Shown here one piece after another: positions 15,535-25,363 of a stretch of 64,000 nt of DNA. The stretch spans positions 80,494 through 144,493 of the forward strand of contig NZ_JNCS01000009.1 of assembly GCF_000731985.1 (NCBI RefSeq), in the 5' to 3' direction. Source of the stretch: Natrinema altunense. Its GTDB lineage: Archaea > Halobacteriota > Halobacteria > Halobacteriales > Natrialbaceae. Positions within the stretch are counted from its first letter, which is position 1, and each line of letters opens with the position of its first letter. Made by a program: the position numbers and the translations under genes. The notes beneath the pieces are model-generated. The model made no database searches and was not told the origin of the DNA. It worked only from the letters and a program-made list of their open reading frames with translations.

Positions 15535-17055
15535 ATGACCCTGCACGTGACGAACACGCTGACGGGCGAGCGCGAGCCGTTCGAGCCACGGGACCCCGAG
15601 GACGTGCTCCTGTATTACTGTGGCCTGACGGTCTCCGACCCGCCGCATCTGGGCCACGCGCGGTCGTGGGTCCACGTCGACGTCATGCACCGCTGGCTCG
15701 AGCACCTCGGCTACGACGTCCGTCACGTCGAGAACTTCACCGACGTCAACGAGAAGATCGTCGCCCGCGTCGGCGAGGACGACCTCGGCGAGAGCGAAGC
15801 CGCGGTCGCGGAGACCTACATCCAGCGGACGATCGACGACATGCGCTCGCTGAACCTCCTGCGTGCGGAGGTCTATCCCCGCGTTTCCGAACACGTGCCC
15901 GAGATCATCGACCTCGTCGAGACCCTGATCGAGAAGGACTACGCCTACGAGTCCAACGGCTCGGTCTACTTCGACGTGACCGGGTTCGACGAGTACGGCA
16001 AGCTCTCGAACCAGGAACTCGACGAGATCGAATCCCAGGGCGAGCCCGACGAGCGCGCCGAGAAGCGGAATCCGGCGGACTTCGCGCTCTGGAAGGCCGG
16101 CGGTGTCGATCCCGACGCCGTCGAAGAGCACCGCCACGAGGGTGTCGACCACGGCGGCGACCCGCCCGCGGGGCTGACCTGGGACTCGCCGTGGGGCGAG
16201 GGCCGTCCGGGCTGGCACATCGAGTGCTCGGCGATGAGCATGACCCACCTGGACGAGACCCTGGATATCCACGTCGGTGGCCGTGATCTCGTCTTTCCCC
16301 ACCACGAAAACGAGATCGCACAGTCCGAAGCCGCGACGGACCAACAGTTCGCCAACTACTGGCTCCACTGTGAACTGTTCCAGATGGACGACGAAAAGAT
16401 GTCCTCGAGTCTGGGCAACTTCGTCACGGTCGACGAAGCGATCGACCGCTGGGGAACGAACGTCGTACGGACGTTCCTGACCGCCGGCTCCTACAACAGC
16501 AAACAGCTCTACTCCGACGAGACGATCGCCGAGGCCGAGCAGCGCTGGGCGCAACTCGAGCGGGGCTACGAGGCAGCCGTCGAGGCGCTTGACTCCCCGG
16601 CGGCGAGTTCGAAGGTCGAAGACGGGACGTTGCGCGACGCGATCGACGGCGCGCGCGAGGCGTTTACGACCGCGATGAACGACGACTTCAACACGCGGGA
16701 GGCCCAGTCCGCACTGCTGTCGATCGCCACGGCCATCAACCGGCATCTCGAGGCCGCACGCGACGAGATCGACCGCGACGCCGGACCCGAGTACGACTAC
16801 CGCGGCCTCCGGCGGGCCGTCGACACGCTCGCGGAACTGGGCGGCGTGCTCGGCCTCACCTTTACCGGCGAGACGACCGGTTCTGCGGAACTCGCGGGTG
16901 ATGTCGTCGACCTCGTCCTCGAGGTCCGCGAGCGGGAGCGCGAGGCCGGCAACTACGAGCGCGCCGACGAGTTGCGCGACGAGCTCGCGGCGCTCGGGAT
17001 CGAGGTGCAGGATACGGACGACGGCTCGACGTATCGGCTGCCGACCGCGGAGTGA
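15535..17055 (+). CDS. cysS: Cysteinyl-tRNA synthetase
   Basis: 506 residues, full length. Class I synthetase signatures are present: the zinc-ligand Cys in YYCGLT (28-32), the HIGH-equivalent HLGH (38-41), WHIECSAM with the further zinc-site Cys, and the KMSKS-equivalent KMSSS (288-292). A C-terminal DALR-type anticodon-binding region with the coiled segment EREREAGNYERADELRDEL follows. Start MTLHVTNTL at 15535 matches family members; an ATG nine bases upstream adds only three residues. The enzyme charges tRNA-Cys in the cytoplasm. Confidence 0.95.
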   Translation: MTLHVTNTLTGEREPFEPRDPEDVLLYYCGLTVSDPPHLGHARSWVHVDVMHRWLEHLGYDVRHVENFTDVNEKIVARVGEDDLGESEAAVAETYIQRTIDDMRSLNLLRAEVYPRVSEHVPEIIDLVETLIEKDYAYESNGSVYFDVTGFDEYGKLSNQELDEIESQGEPDERAEKRNPADFALWKAGGVDPDAVEEHRHEGVDHGGDPPAGLTWDSPWGEGRPGWHIECSAMSMTHLDETLDIHVGGRDLVFPHHENEIAQSEAATDQQFANYWLHCELFQMDDEKMSSSLGNFVTVDEAIDRWGTNVVRTFLTAGSYNSKQLYSDETIAEAEQRWAQLERGYEAAVEALDSPAASSKVEDGTLRDAIDGAREAFTTAMNDDFNTREAQSALLSIATAINRHLEAARDEIDRDAGPEYDYRGLRRAVDTLAELGGVLGLTFTGETTGSAELAGDVVDLVLEVREREREAGNYERADELRDELAALGIEVQDTDDGSTYRLPTAE

Positions 17056-17160
17056 GCGGGGTTCGATCCCGTGCTCGCCGGGCCCGCCGTGGTCGGCCAG
17101 GAGTCGTATGACAGCCCAACGGCAAGACGTCTCAAGTAGGTCGCGTTCAAAGGAGACACA

Positions 17161-18282
17161 ATGAGACGTTCAGGCTCGTTCGTCGCGGCCGGGTTCGACG
17201 CGCTCCCCGCGCGCATCGCCATTCTGGACGACGCAGGTGACATCGTCTACACGAACGAGTCGTGGCACTCGTTTGGCGACGCACAGGGACTGAGCGAGGA
17301 CACGGGTGGAGTCGGGAGCAACTACCTCGAAGTCTGCGAAGCCAGCGACGATCCCGACGCGACGGCGACGGCACGGGGCATCCGCGCCGTCGCAGCCGGC
17401 GAGCGCGACACGTTTTCCCTCGAGTACCCCTGTCACGGCCCCGAGGAGGACGGCTGGTACATGATGCAGGCGACGCCGTACGAACACGACGGCGAGGCGT
17501 ACGTCCTCGTCATGCACATCGACATCACCGAGCGACGGCTGCTCGAGCAACGGACCAGAGACCAGGCCGACCGGATGGAGTCGTTCGCGAAACTGCTCTC
17601 GCACGACCTTCGCAATCCGTTATCGGTCGCGCTGGCCCACGCGGAGATGCTCGAGTTGGACGACGGTGCCACGCTCGAAGCCGGCGACGAGGATCGGAGC
17701 GCGTTGCGCTCGTCGCTCGAGCGCATGGAAGCGATCATCGACGACGCGCTGGTGCTCGTGACCGTCGACGAAGTCGAGGAGGCCGACCCGCTTCCGCTCG
17801 CGACCGCGGTCGAAACCGCGTGGGCCAACGTCCGGACGGGGTCGGCGACGGTCTCGGTCCGCGACGACATCGTGATCCGTGCGAACGCTTCGCTCGTGAG
17901 TCACCTGTTCGAGAACCTGTTCAGAAACGCCGTGGAGCACGCGGGCGACGCTCCGCGCATCGAAATCGGGGCGCTCGAGGCGGTGGCAGGAAGCGAGCCG
18001 GCGGTCGACGAGGATCGCCGCGAAGAAGCGGGGGATGCGGACTGGACGGGCGAGGCGGGCGCGTTCGACGGGTTCTACGTCGAAGACGACGGACCGGGGA
18101 TTCCGGCCGCCCAGCGCGAGCAGGTGTTCGAATCCGGCTATTCGAACGCCGGTGGATCGGGGTTCGGGCTCGCGATCGTCCGACACGTCGTCGACGCACA
18201 CGGCTGGTCGGTTTCGGCCACGACGGGCCGTGACGGCGGTGCCAGATTCGAAGTACGCGGCGTCTCCGTCCTCGGCTCGTAG
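17161..18282 (+). CDS. PAS-domain sensor histidine kinase (soluble)
   Basis: 373 residues with no membrane helix. A PAS domain spans about residues 10-125 (RIAILDDAGDIVYTNESWHS to YEHDGEAYVLVMHIDITERR). The HisKA dimerisation domain follows with phosphoacceptor His148 in LLSHDLRNPLSV, then a HATPase domain with N box NLFRNAVEHAG, G1 box VEDDGPGIP and G2 box GSGFGLAIV. All boxes are intact. No response regulator is adjacent, so the partner is unknown. The PAS domain suggests intracellular redox, light or small-molecule sensing. Confidence 0.9.
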   Translation: MRRSGSFVAAGFDALPARIAILDDAGDIVYTNESWHSFGDAQGLSEDTGGVGSNYLEVCEASDDPDATATARGIRAVAAGERDTFSLEYPCHGPEEDGWYMMQATPYEHDGEAYVLVMHIDITERRLLEQRTRDQADRMESFAKLLSHDLRNPLSVALAHAEMLELDDGATLEAGDEDRSALRSSLERMEAIIDDALVLVTVDEVEEADPLPLATAVETAWANVRTGSATVSVRDDIVIRANASLVSHLFENLFRNAVEHAGDAPRIEIGALEAVAGSEPAVDEDRREEAGDADWTGEAGAFDGFYVEDDGPGIPAAQREQVFESGYSNAGGSGFGLAIVRHVVDAHGWSVSATTGRDGGARFEVRGVSVLGS

Positions 18283-18370
18283 GTCAGGGAGACAACGCCG
18301 ATCGCGCGGTCATCAGGCGGTGAAGATCGCCGCGTCGCTTATCCGTTCGACGCTGGTCGGAGTGAGTGAC

Positions 18371-19066
18371 ATGGACCGACGGCAGTTCATCGGCGCGCTC
18401 GCGGCCGGCGTGATCGGGACGGCGGCCGGCTGCCTCAGCGGTATCGACGACATGACGACGTTTTCGGCAGCGCCGGCGCGCGTCTCGGAAGAAGCGGCCG
18501 CCGAGGCCGGCTACGAGTACCGGGGGACGAGACGACGGGTCGACGAGGAACGCGTCGGCGGCGAGGACATCGAAGCGACGAGTTACGTCAGCACGTACGA
18601 TCGGGCGATCGACTTGCCGGCCGAGCAGTTCGGCGACGAGCCGGTTCGATCCGGCGTGTTCGGCGTGCTCACGACGCCGCAGGTTCGCGTCGGTGACGCG
18701 GATTTCAACCCGGTGAGCGATCTCTCGAACAGGGAGATCGCCGACCGCATTCAGGACCACTACGCGGGCCTCACGATCGAACGGGCCGTCGGCGGTCGCG
18801 CGCTCGAGGCACTGGGCGAGCGCTTTTCGTTCCAGACGTACGGGGGAACGGCAACGCTGCAGGACGAGTACGAGGCCGATATCGTTCTCGACATCGTCCA
18901 GCGCGACCACGAGGACGACCACATCGTCGTGGCCGCCGTGTATCCCGCCGCCGACGTCGTGCCGGGCGAGACCGCGCGGATCGATACGCTGGTTCGCGGT
19001 CTCGAGCACTACGACGATCTCGAGGTCGATCTCGTCGAGGACGGTGCGGACGGCGGCGAGGAGTGA
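18371..19066 (+). CDS. Secreted lipoprotein, DUF6517-like
   Basis: 231 residues. It begins MDRRQFIGALAAGVIGTAAGC, a short twin-arginine-like signal ending in a lipobox (TAAGC) whose Cys21 would be lipidated, so the protein is probably exported and anchored outside the membrane. The mature part is acidic beta-rich sequence (SGVFGVLTTPQVRVGDADFN, YGGTATLQDEYEADIVLDIV). I recall the family as DUF6517, of unknown function. ATG at 18371 is fixed by the signal peptide. Confidence 0.75.
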   Translation: MDRRQFIGALAAGVIGTAAGCLSGIDDMTTFSAAPARVSEEAAAEAGYEYRGTRRRVDEERVGGEDIEATSYVSTYDRAIDLPAEQFGDEPVRSGVFGVLTTPQVRVGDADFNPVSDLSNREIADRIQDHYAGLTIERAVGGRALEALGERFSFQTYGGTATLQDEYEADIVLDIVQRDHEDDHIVVAAVYPAADVVPGETARIDTLVRGLEHYDDLEVDLVEDGADGGEE

Positions 19067-19136
19067 GTCCAGCCGAATCGACGGCTCGGGAAGTCGCCAC
19101 GAGAGGTGACAGCGGATCGGCGACTGCGGAGCGCGT

Positions 19137-20210
19137 TCAGAGGCCGATCGCGGTGGCGATCGAGAGCCCGCTTGCGAGCGCCCCGAGCAGGTAGCCGCCG
19201 ATCGCGCCGCCGTTGAGCAGCGGCAGTCCGGCGTGGGCCCGCCCCTCGAGAACCATGTACATGAGCGCGAGCAGGCCGGCGATCGTGCCGACCGCCGCGC
19301 CGAGGGCCGGCAGGTTCACCGCGAGGACGGGGACGGAAAGGGTGCCGGCGTCGAGGAACGCCGCCGCGCTAGCCACGAGCACCGTCGGAATGACGGCGTC
19401 GCCGAGGCCGATGAACAGCGCGTCCCGATCGAGCGCGCCGTCCGCGTCCGATCCGGCGTCGGCAGCCGCGTCGGTATCGTCGGGGTCGGCTGCATCGCCG
19501 TCCGTGGCGTCATCGCCGAGCGCGTCACCGGCGGGATCGTCGTGCGGCTCAGTTTCGGTGCCGCCGTCCTCGAGAACGTCGTCGGTGCTGCCGGCCGCGC
19601 GGTAGGAGTACGAGAGGGTCAGCGGGACGACGAGCACGACGGGAATCTTGAGGTCCATCACGCCCTCGGCGAGGTCGAGCATGTGTTCGGTGCCGTAGAC
19701 GCTGATGGCGTCGTAGATCGCGAGCGCCGAGAGCAACAGCAGTGCGGGAAGGAGGCCGAAGCTGATCCCGAACAGGGCGGCGGCACCGGCCCCCATCACC
19801 ACCCCCGCGCCGTCGATGACGTACCACTCGGGATACCACAGGAGTGCGCCGCCGACGGCCAGCGAGGCGACGATCGCGAGCCCGCTTGCGACCCCTTCGG
19901 AGACGAACGGGTCGACGACCGCGGGGACGAGTTCGGCGAAGACGTACCACGAGATCATCACGCTCACGCCGATGAGCAGGAGTCGAATGAGGCGGTCGAG
20001 GTCGTACTTGAACGCGGCGAGCATGAGCCCGGTCGCGACGAGCATGACGCCGACGTAGAGGATGCTGTTGGTCGGGTCGTCGGGGTTTTCGACGGCCTGT
20101 CGGCCCGATTCGGTGAACGGGTCGACCAACGCCAGCGCGCCGAGTTGGACGCCGAGAAACAGGCAGACCGTCGCGCCGACGGCGGCGAGGACCCGAGTGC
20201 GGTCGTTCAT
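19137..20210 (-). CDS. Presenilin-family intramembrane aspartyl protease (PSH type)
   Basis: 357 residues with about nine hydrophobic segments. The two catalytic motifs of presenilin/signal-peptide-peptidase enzymes are present: YD in LSALAIYDAISVYGTEHM and GxGD in FIGLGDAVIPTVLV. Between them lies a long acidic linker rich in Asp/Ala (encoded about 19435-19590). This cuts membrane-spanning peptides within the bilayer; archaeal substrates are largely unknown. ATG at 20210 (MNDRTRVLAAVG) gives a direct entry into the first helix. Confidence 0.9.
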   Translation of the reverse strand: MNDRTRVLAAVGATVCLFLGVQLGALALVDPFTESGRQAVENPDDPTNSILYVGVMLVATGLMLAAFKYDLDRLIRLLLIGVSVMISWYVFAELVPAVVDPFVSEGVASGLAIVASLAVGGALLWYPEWYVIDGAGVVMGAGAAALFGISFGLLPALLLLSALAIYDAISVYGTEHMLDLAEGVMDLKIPVVLVVPLTLSYSYRAAGSTDDVLEDGGTETEPHDDPAGDALGDDATDGDAADPDDTDAAADAGSDADGALDRDALFIGLGDAVIPTVLVASAAAFLDAGTLSVPVLAVNLPALGAAVGTIAGLLALMYMVLEGRAHAGLPLLNGGAIGGYLLGALASGLSIATAIGL

Positions 20211-20307
20211 GGCGCGGCGTTTGCACCCCGTTCCTATTGGCCTTTCCACTTCGAGGTCGCCGAAAAAAGAGCGATCGGTTCCGAACGGAACGCCGTCGGA
20301 TCGGGCG

Positions 20308-20568
20308 TTACCGGGCGTACAACGTCGATCCGACCAGCGACGGCAGGTGTGTCCCGTCGTCGGGGGTCACCGCCAGATAGGGCCGCGAAACCGGTCCGAA
20401 GACGTCGACGACGCGGCCGACGGTCTCGAGGTCGTCGTCGATGACCATCGTCCCGATATCGTCGCGGTGGCCGTCGATATCGGTGGCGCGCTCGCCGCTG
20501 TCACCCTCGTCCGCCCGCAGGATTGCGAGCCCCTGTGCAGTACGGACGACCGTTCCAACCCGATGCAT
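20308..20568 (-). CDS. gar1: H/ACA ribonucleoprotein subunit Gar1
   Basis: 86 residues. The six-stranded barrel of Gar1 is recognisable: HRVGTVVRTAQGLAILRAD, IGTMVIDDDLETVGRVVDVF and GPVSRPYLAVTPDD. Gar1 helps Cbf5/Nop10/L7Ae pseudouridylate rRNA using H/ACA guide RNAs. It begins one base after the SRP19 stop codon on the same strand, the common haloarchaeal srp19-gar1 order. A candidate guide RNA with two ACA motifs lies 15 kb away at about 35305-35460. Confidence 0.9.
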   Translation of the reverse strand: MHRVGTVVRTAQGLAILRADEGDSGERATDIDGHRDDIGTMVIDDDLETVGRVVDVFGPVSRPYLAVTPDDGTHLPSLVGSTLYAR

Positions 20569-20569
20569 G

Positions 20570-20851
20570 TTACTCACGCATCGCGACGACGTACGCCGCG
20601 ACGGCCTGAACGAGGTCGTTTTTCGTCGAGTCGTCGGCCCCGCGGACGACGACGCGGCCCCGTTCGGCCCAGTGTTCTCGAGAGTAGGCTTTGTCCCGCT
20701 CGATCGTGGCGTCGTACCCGATCTGCTGGACGGCCTTCGCGATCTCGTCGACCGTCGGCTCCTCGACCGCCAGATCCTGGGATACGCGCCGTCCCTCGGC
20801 CCGCGAGAGGGACGCATCGAGATAGGCGGGCCAGATAACGTTCTCGACCAT
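20570..20851 (-). CDS. srp19: Signal recognition particle 19-kDa protein
   Basis: 93 residues, the usual archaeal length. The family opening [20 protein letters not shown] and the central [20 protein letters not shown] with basic loops ([20 protein letters not shown]) that contact SRP RNA helices 6 and 8 are present. SRP19 promotes binding of SRP54 to 7S RNA for co-translational membrane targeting. Directly coupled to gar1 downstream (one-base gap). Confidence 0.95.
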   Translation of the reverse strand: MVENVIWPAYLDASLSRAEGRRVSQDLAVEEPTVDEIAKAVQQIGYDATIERDKAYSREHWAERGRVVVRGADDSTKNDLVQAVAAYVVAMRE

Positions 20852-20948
20852 GCGCGTCCCTGGGAGGTCCGGCGAGTAAACCCTTTTCAAAACGATACGT
20901 AACTGGCTCCGAACTGAACGGGGGAGTGGCCGAAAAGGGTCGCTCGGA

Positions 20949-22028
20949 TTATCGACGCCGTGTGGCGATCCCGAGAGTGGCCAACAGGGTGACGACGGCG
21001 ACGGGGACCCCAAATCCGGGGATGGCGCTCTCGCCGCTTGCCGCGTCGGTATCGGTCTCATCGCTGCTCCCGTCGCCGTTCTCGGGAGCCGCCTCGAGAT
21101 CGTCGCTCACCTGTTCGTAGGCCTCGGGATGCACCGTCTCGACGAGATCGATGATCGTGGAGACGATTCCCGGTGCGGGCTGGTTCATCCGATTCGCGTC
21201 GACCGCGATGACGTTGTCGTTCCGGGATGCCGTCGTCGCCCGAATCGACTCGTGAATCGGGGGCTCCTCCCTGTCGTCGGGATAGACGATCCACTCGGGG
21301 TTCTCGTTGACGACCGTCTCGGGATTGATCGACCCGTAGCCCTCGATGCCGGCGCGGTCCGCGACGGGTTCCAGCCCCGCCGTCGTCATCGCATCGTGGA
21401 TGAACGTCCCCGAACCGGCGGTGTAGCCGTCGCCCATCGCGTAGTACGCCAGCGGGCGGTCGGTCCCCTCGAGCGCCCGGTCGATGATCGCGAGTTGCTC
21501 GTCCATCCAGTCGACCGTCGCTTCGGCCCCGTCGCACTCGCCGGTGAGTCGGCCGGTCGTCAGGATGTTGTCGCGAACGTCGGCGATCGATTCGGCGTCG
21601 TCGAACTGGTAGACGGTAAGTCCGGCGGCACGGAGTTGCGCGATGGTTTCGCCGTCGGTCGTATTGGCGGCCACGACGAGGTCGGGATCGAGATCGACCA
21701 CTCGTTCGGGAAGAACCTCGTAGCCGTCGGTGACGGCCGTTCGGTCACCCATCTCGAGGTCGCTCGTCGCCGGGTTGTCGGGCAGCCCGACGAGGCGGTC
21801 CTCGGCCCCGATTTCGAACATCGTCCGGGCGTCGCTCGGCTGGAGCGCGACGACGGAGTCGGGCGGGTCCTCGAGCGTCACCGTCTCGCCCGTGGCGTCG
21901 GTGACCTCGAGCGGGAACTCGCACTCGACCGACGAGTCGGGGCCGTCGGTCGATTGTCCGGTGACAGCGGGTGCGAACGCCGAAATGGCGATCAGTACGG
22001 CCAGGAAGACGGGGAGCGATCGTCGCAT
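20949..22028 (-). CDS. btuF: PGF-CTERM-anchored ABC transporter substrate-binding protein (BtuF-like)
   Basis: 359 residues. A Sec signal peptide ([20 protein letters not shown]) leads to a periplasmic-binding fold of the cobalamin/Fe3+-siderophore class: [35 protein letters not shown] and [10 protein letters not shown] are typical. The C-terminus has a Ser/Asp/Glu-rich linker, then [18 protein letters not shown] and RRR, a PGF-CTERM sorting signal processed by an archaeosortase. It is divergent from the permease and ATPase genes and shares their promoter region. Cobalamin is the likeliest ligand from the haloarchaeal BtuFCD arrangement, but iron chelates cannot be excluded. Confidence 0.85.
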   Translation of the reverse strand: MRRSLPVFLAVLIAISAFAPAVTGQSTDGPDSSVECEFPLEVTDATGETVTLEDPPDSVVALQPSDARTMFEIGAEDRLVGLPDNPATSDLEMGDRTAVTDGYEVLPERVVDLDPDLVVAANTTDGETIAQLRAAGLTVYQFDDAESIADVRDNILTTGRLTGECDGAEATVDWMDEQLAIIDRALEGTDRPLAYYAMGDGYTAGSGTFIHDAMTTAGLEPVADRAGIEGYGSINPETVVNENPEWIVYPDDREEPPIHESIRATTASRNDNVIAVDANRMNQPAPGIVSTIIDLVETVHPEAYEQVSDDLEAAPENGDGSSDETDTDAASGESAIPGFGVPVAVVTLLATLGIATRRR

Positions 22029-22053
22029 CGCACGATCCTCCACCCTACTTCAA

Positions 22054-22063
22054 CAAATATTTG
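22054..22063. promoter_or_regulatory. Palindromic CAAATATTTG box shared by divergent btuF and btuC
   Basis: A perfect 10-bp AT-rich palindrome centred about 30 bases from the btuF start (22028) and 28 bases from the btuC start (22087). That is TATA distance for leaderless mRNAs in both directions, so one box may serve both promoters. Confidence 0.5.
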
Positions 22064-22086
22064 CCCACTGCAAGTTTGGTTGCCAT

Positions 22087-23184
22087 ATGTACCGACCGGT
22101 CCGAACGGCGGCATGGTCGGCCGGGTTAGTCGTTCTGCTGGTCGTCGTTTCCCTCACCAGCGCCGCCCTCGGCCCGGTCAGGATCGACCTCGTGACGGTC
22201 GCGATGGCGATGCTGAACGCGATCGTCGTCCCCGCAGGCGTAACCGTCGGCAGCGCCTCGATTCCCCTCCTCGGCCTCTCCGTGCCGGTTCCCGGACTCG
22301 AGTACGCCGCGGTCTTTTCGTTCGACGTTCCGGCGACGCGCCAGATCATCGTCGCGGACATTCGGTTACCCCGCATCGCGCTCGCGGCGACGGTCGGGCT
22401 CGCACTCGCCGCCGCGGGAACCGTGATGCAGGGGTTCTTTCGAAACCCGCTGGCCGATCCGTCTATCATCGGCGTCTCCTCCGGTGCCGCCGCGGGGGCG
22501 GTCGCCGCCATCGCGTTTCCGGCGCTGGTTCCGTTCGGGGGGCTTCACCTCTCGGCGTTCGTCGGCGCGCTCGCGACGGCGTTTCTGGTCTACGCGATCG
22601 CGACCGACGGGGGACGGACGCCGGTCGCGACGCTGTTGCTCGCCGGCGTCGCGGTCCAGGCGTTCCTCGGTGCGATGATTTCCTACATGCTCGTCCACAG
22701 CGGCGACTCGCTGCGGGAAGCCGTCTTCTGGATGATGGGACGTCTCAACAACAGCCAGTGGAGCGACGTGGCGTTCGCGTTCCCGATCACGCTGGTCGGC
22801 GTCCTCGTTTTGTGTGCGTTCAGACGGGACCTGAACGTCCTCCTGCTCGGCGAGGAGGACGCTCACCACCTCGGCATCGAGGTCGAACGCACCAAACTGC
22901 TCTTGCTCGCGCTCGCGAGCGTCATTACCGCCGCCGGCGTCGCGGTCGCGGGTATCATCGGCTTCGTCGGGCTCGTCGTCCCGCACATCATGCGGCTCGT
23001 CGTCGGCCCCGATCACCGAATCCTGTTGCCGACCAGCGCGCTCGCCGGCGCGTCGTTCCTGGTCGCGACCGATACGATCGCCCGGGCCGGTCCCGCCGTC
23101 GTCCCCGTCGGGATCATCACGGCGGCGCTCGGCGCACCGTTCTTCCTGTTTCTGCTCACCCGTCGGGAGGTGCATTCGGTATGA
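22087..23184 (+). CDS. btuC: Vitamin B12/iron ABC transporter permease (FecCD family)
   Basis: 365 residues with about ten membrane helices. Family motifs are visible: [40 protein letters not shown], and the coupling-helix region [19 protein letters not shown] overlap of 4 bases couples it to the ATPase gene. With btuF it forms an importer for cobalamin or a related chelate. Confidence 0.9.
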   Translation: MYRPVRTAAWSAGLVVLLVVVSLTSAALGPVRIDLVTVAMAMLNAIVVPAGVTVGSASIPLLGLSVPVPGLEYAAVFSFDVPATRQIIVADIRLPRIALAATVGLALAAAGTVMQGFFRNPLADPSIIGVSSGAAAGAVAAIAFPALVPFGGLHLSAFVGALATAFLVYAIATDGGRTPVATLLLAGVAVQAFLGAMISYMLVHSGDSLREAVFWMMGRLNNSQWSDVAFAFPITLVGVLVLCAFRRDLNVLLLGEEDAHHLGIEVERTKLLLLALASVITAAGVAVAGIIGFVGLVVPHIMRLVVGPDHRILLPTSALAGASFLVATDTIARAGPAVVPVGIITAALGAPFFLFLLTRREVHSV

Positions 23185-24518
23185 CCGACGCCGATCGCGG
23201 CGACGACGAACGGGACTCCGGGTTCGGACCCGAGCCGGTGACCGTCTCCATCGACGGCTGTTCCCTCGCGTTCGGTGATCTTTCGGTGCTCGAGGGGATC
23301 TCCCTCACGATCGAGCCCGGCGAGTTCGTCGGTATCATCGGACCCAACGGGGCCGGGAAGACCACGCTATTGCGGGCGATCAGCGGCGCGCTCGAGCCCG
23401 ATTCGGGAACGGTACGGATCGACGGCGTCGACGTCCACGACCTCTCCTCGCGGGCCTCGAGCCGGCTCGTCTCCGTCGTGCCCCAGGACACGTCGCTCTC
23501 GTTTTCCTTCCCGGCCCGCGACGTCGTCGAGATGGGGCGACAGCCACATCGCTCGCGGTTCTCCTCGCCGGGCCCCGAAGACCGCGCTGCGGTCGAGCGC
23601 GCCCTCGAGCGGACCCGCACGGCAGAGTTGGCCGACCGGCCGATCGACGAGATCAGCGGCGGCCAGCGACAGCGCGTTGTCCTGGCGCGCGCGATCGCCC
23701 AGGAAACGCCGGTCACGGTGCTCGACGAACCGACGGCAAGTCTCGATATCAATCATCAGATCGAGACGCTCGAACTCGTCCGCGACCTGGTCGCGGAGGG
23801 ACGGACCGTGGTCGCGGCGATTCACGATCTGAATCTGGCCGCGCGGTACTGCGATCGGCTCGTGTTGCTCGCCGACGGCGCGGTCGCCCGGGACGGACCT
23901 CCCGCGAGCGTTCTGACCGGCGATGCCCTCGCGGCGTCGTTCGACGCGAACGCGGTCGTCATGCCCAACCCGGTGACGGGAACCGAAACGGTGACCGCGT
24001 TCAGGGCCGACTGCCACGCCGATTCCCACCCGGAGCGCGTCCACGTGGTGGGGAGTGGAGTCGCCGCTGCCGGCGTCGTCGCTCGATTGAGCGCCGCGGG
24101 AATCGACGTGACGCTCGGCCCGGTCTCGAGCGGCGATACCGCGGCCGAAACGGCGCGGTCGATCGGCATCGAGCACCTCGAAACCGAGCCGTTCGCGACG
24201 CTCTCCCCCGCGGAGCTGGAGGCTGCCGAGACGCTGATTCGTGATGCCGGCGTAACGGTCCTCGCCGATTTCGTGGTCGGGTCCGGAACCCGAGCGCTCC
24301 TCGAGGTGGTCGACGATGCCGAATCGCTCGTCCTGATCGAAACGCGGCCATTCGAGGAGCGGAACTTCGCCGGCAGTGCCGCCCGAAACCGGTACGAGAG
24401 CTATCGAGAGCGTGCGATCGAAGTCCCACGGCGTCGCGTGCTCGATGCGGTCACAGCGGGTGACGGGAATCGGCCACAGTCCCAGCCGTCGCCGTCGATC
24501 GATCCGACCGACGAATGA
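23181..24518 (+). CDS. btuD: Vitamin B12/iron ABC transporter ATPase with a C-terminal extension
   Basis: 445 residues. The N-terminal 260 residues are a complete ABC ATPase: Walker [10 protein letters not shown] (54-62), Q-loop VPQDTSLSF, signature SGGQRQR (159-165), Walker [10 protein letters not shown] (178-186) and the H-loop in [12 protein letters not shown]. About 180 further residues follow, with a Rossmann-like start [20 protein letters not shown] and an Arg/Glu-rich end ([18 protein letters not shown]). Such extensions occur in haloarchaeal BtuD; their role is unknown and may involve regulation by the ligand. Overlaps btuC by 4 bases. Confidence 0.9.
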   Translation: MTDADRGDDERDSGFGPEPVTVSIDGCSLAFGDLSVLEGISLTIEPGEFVGIIGPNGAGKTTLLRAISGALEPDSGTVRIDGVDVHDLSSRASSRLVSVVPQDTSLSFSFPARDVVEMGRQPHRSRFSSPGPEDRAAVERALERTRTAELADRPIDEISGGQRQRVVLARAIAQETPVTVLDEPTASLDINHQIETLELVRDLVAEGRTVVAAIHDLNLAARYCDRLVLLADGAVARDGPPASVLTGDALAASFDANAVVMPNPVTGTETVTAFRADCHADSHPERVHVVGSGVAAAGVVARLSAAGIDVTLGPVSSGDTAAETARSIGIEHLETEPFATLSPAELEAAETLIRDAGVTVLADFVVGSGTRALLEVVDDAESLVLIETRPFEERNFAGSAARNRYESYRERAIEVPRRRVLDAVTAGDGNRPQSQPSPSIDPTDE

Positions 24519-24767
24519 CGACTGCCGGCTGTCGACGGTGAGCGCGGTCAAGCGGGTATTACACGATCAAAACGCGTTCCGAGACCGAGACGTCCGACCG
24601 AGATCGACACCAGTACAGCGGGCGGAACCCGATCGGCTCGCAACGGGAGCCGGTATCCGTTTCGTCGATCGGGAAGCGAATCAATGCCCGCTTCCCCCGT
24701 CAAACCTCACTCTGTCTCGAGAAACGGGAGCACGCTTTTTTCGTCGTCGCCGGAGTCGACGCGATGT

Positions 24768-25220
24768 ATGACCCGCTCCGAACGGACGCGGCGAACGGCA
24801 CTCGAACTCATCGGTGCGACGGCTGCGGCCACCGGTGTAGCGGGCGCGGTGACCGCCCAGGAGAACGGGAACGAGGAGGAAGAGGAAACCGATCGGCGTC
24901 CGATCATCCTCGCTGGCCGAATCGACCACTGGTACGGCATCGCACCCGAGGAGATCGAAGGCGAAGAGAACCCGACGCTGGAGTTCGAGGACGGAGAGGC
25001 GTACGAGCTCGTCTGGATCAACGCCGACGGCGCCGAGCACGAACTGGTCCTCGAGAGCGACGACGGGGAGGAACTCGAGGCATCCGACTCGTCGGAGACG
25101 GGGGGCGAGACAGTATCGGTGACGTTCGAGGCGGACGAGGACGTCACCGAGTACTACTGTGCGTTCCATCCCGAGTCGATGCGCGGTGACGTCGAGTTCG
25201 ACGGCGGGTTCGACCTCTAA
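24768..25220 (+). CDS. Tat-exported cupredoxin (blue copper protein)
   Basis: 150 residues. The N-terminus TRSERTRRTALELIGATAAA is a twin-arginine-type signal with a hydrophobic stretch ending near AVTAQE. The mature part is a plastocyanin/azurin-like beta barrel with type-1 copper ligands His91 (AEHELVLE), Cys131, His134 and Met138 (CAFHPESM). A Glu/Asp-rich spacer follows the signal. Small haloarchaeal cupredoxins (halocyanin-like) carry electrons at the outer membrane face. ATG at 24768 is preferred because it places the RR motif at residues 8-9. Confidence 0.85.
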   Translation: MTRSERTRRTALELIGATAAATGVAGAVTAQENGNEEEEETDRRPIILAGRIDHWYGIAPEEIEGEENPTLEFEDGEAYELVWINADGAEHELVLESDDGEELEASDSSETGGETVSVTFEADEDVTEYYCAFHPESMRGDVEFDGGFDL

Positions 25221-25363
25221 TCGAACGGGCACGACGAGCAGGGGCCGAGACCGAAGCGGAATCGAAGAGCGAGACGGGAGACGACGGGACCGGGTAGTGG
25301 CTGGTCCGCCGCGACGGCGCGGACTGGACGGTTTTTTACCCCTCCGCCACCGAGTGGCCGCCA

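Noticed and set aside
14872..16746. Very long open frame antisense to cysS and the DUF7509-type gene
   Set aside because: High-GC haloarchaeal genes routinely keep the complementary frame open; its composition is Arg/Val/Asp-rich without motifs, while the sense strand encodes a complete CysRS.
17059..17085. GGGGTTCGATCCC, resembling a tRNA T-arm, after cysS
   Set aside because: No acceptor stem, D-arm or anticodon stem could be built around it.
21129..23180. Open frame running antisense to btuF and out of frame through btuC before joining btuD
   Set aside because: Only the part from 23181 on is a recognisable protein; the rest is a shadow of the two neighbouring genes.
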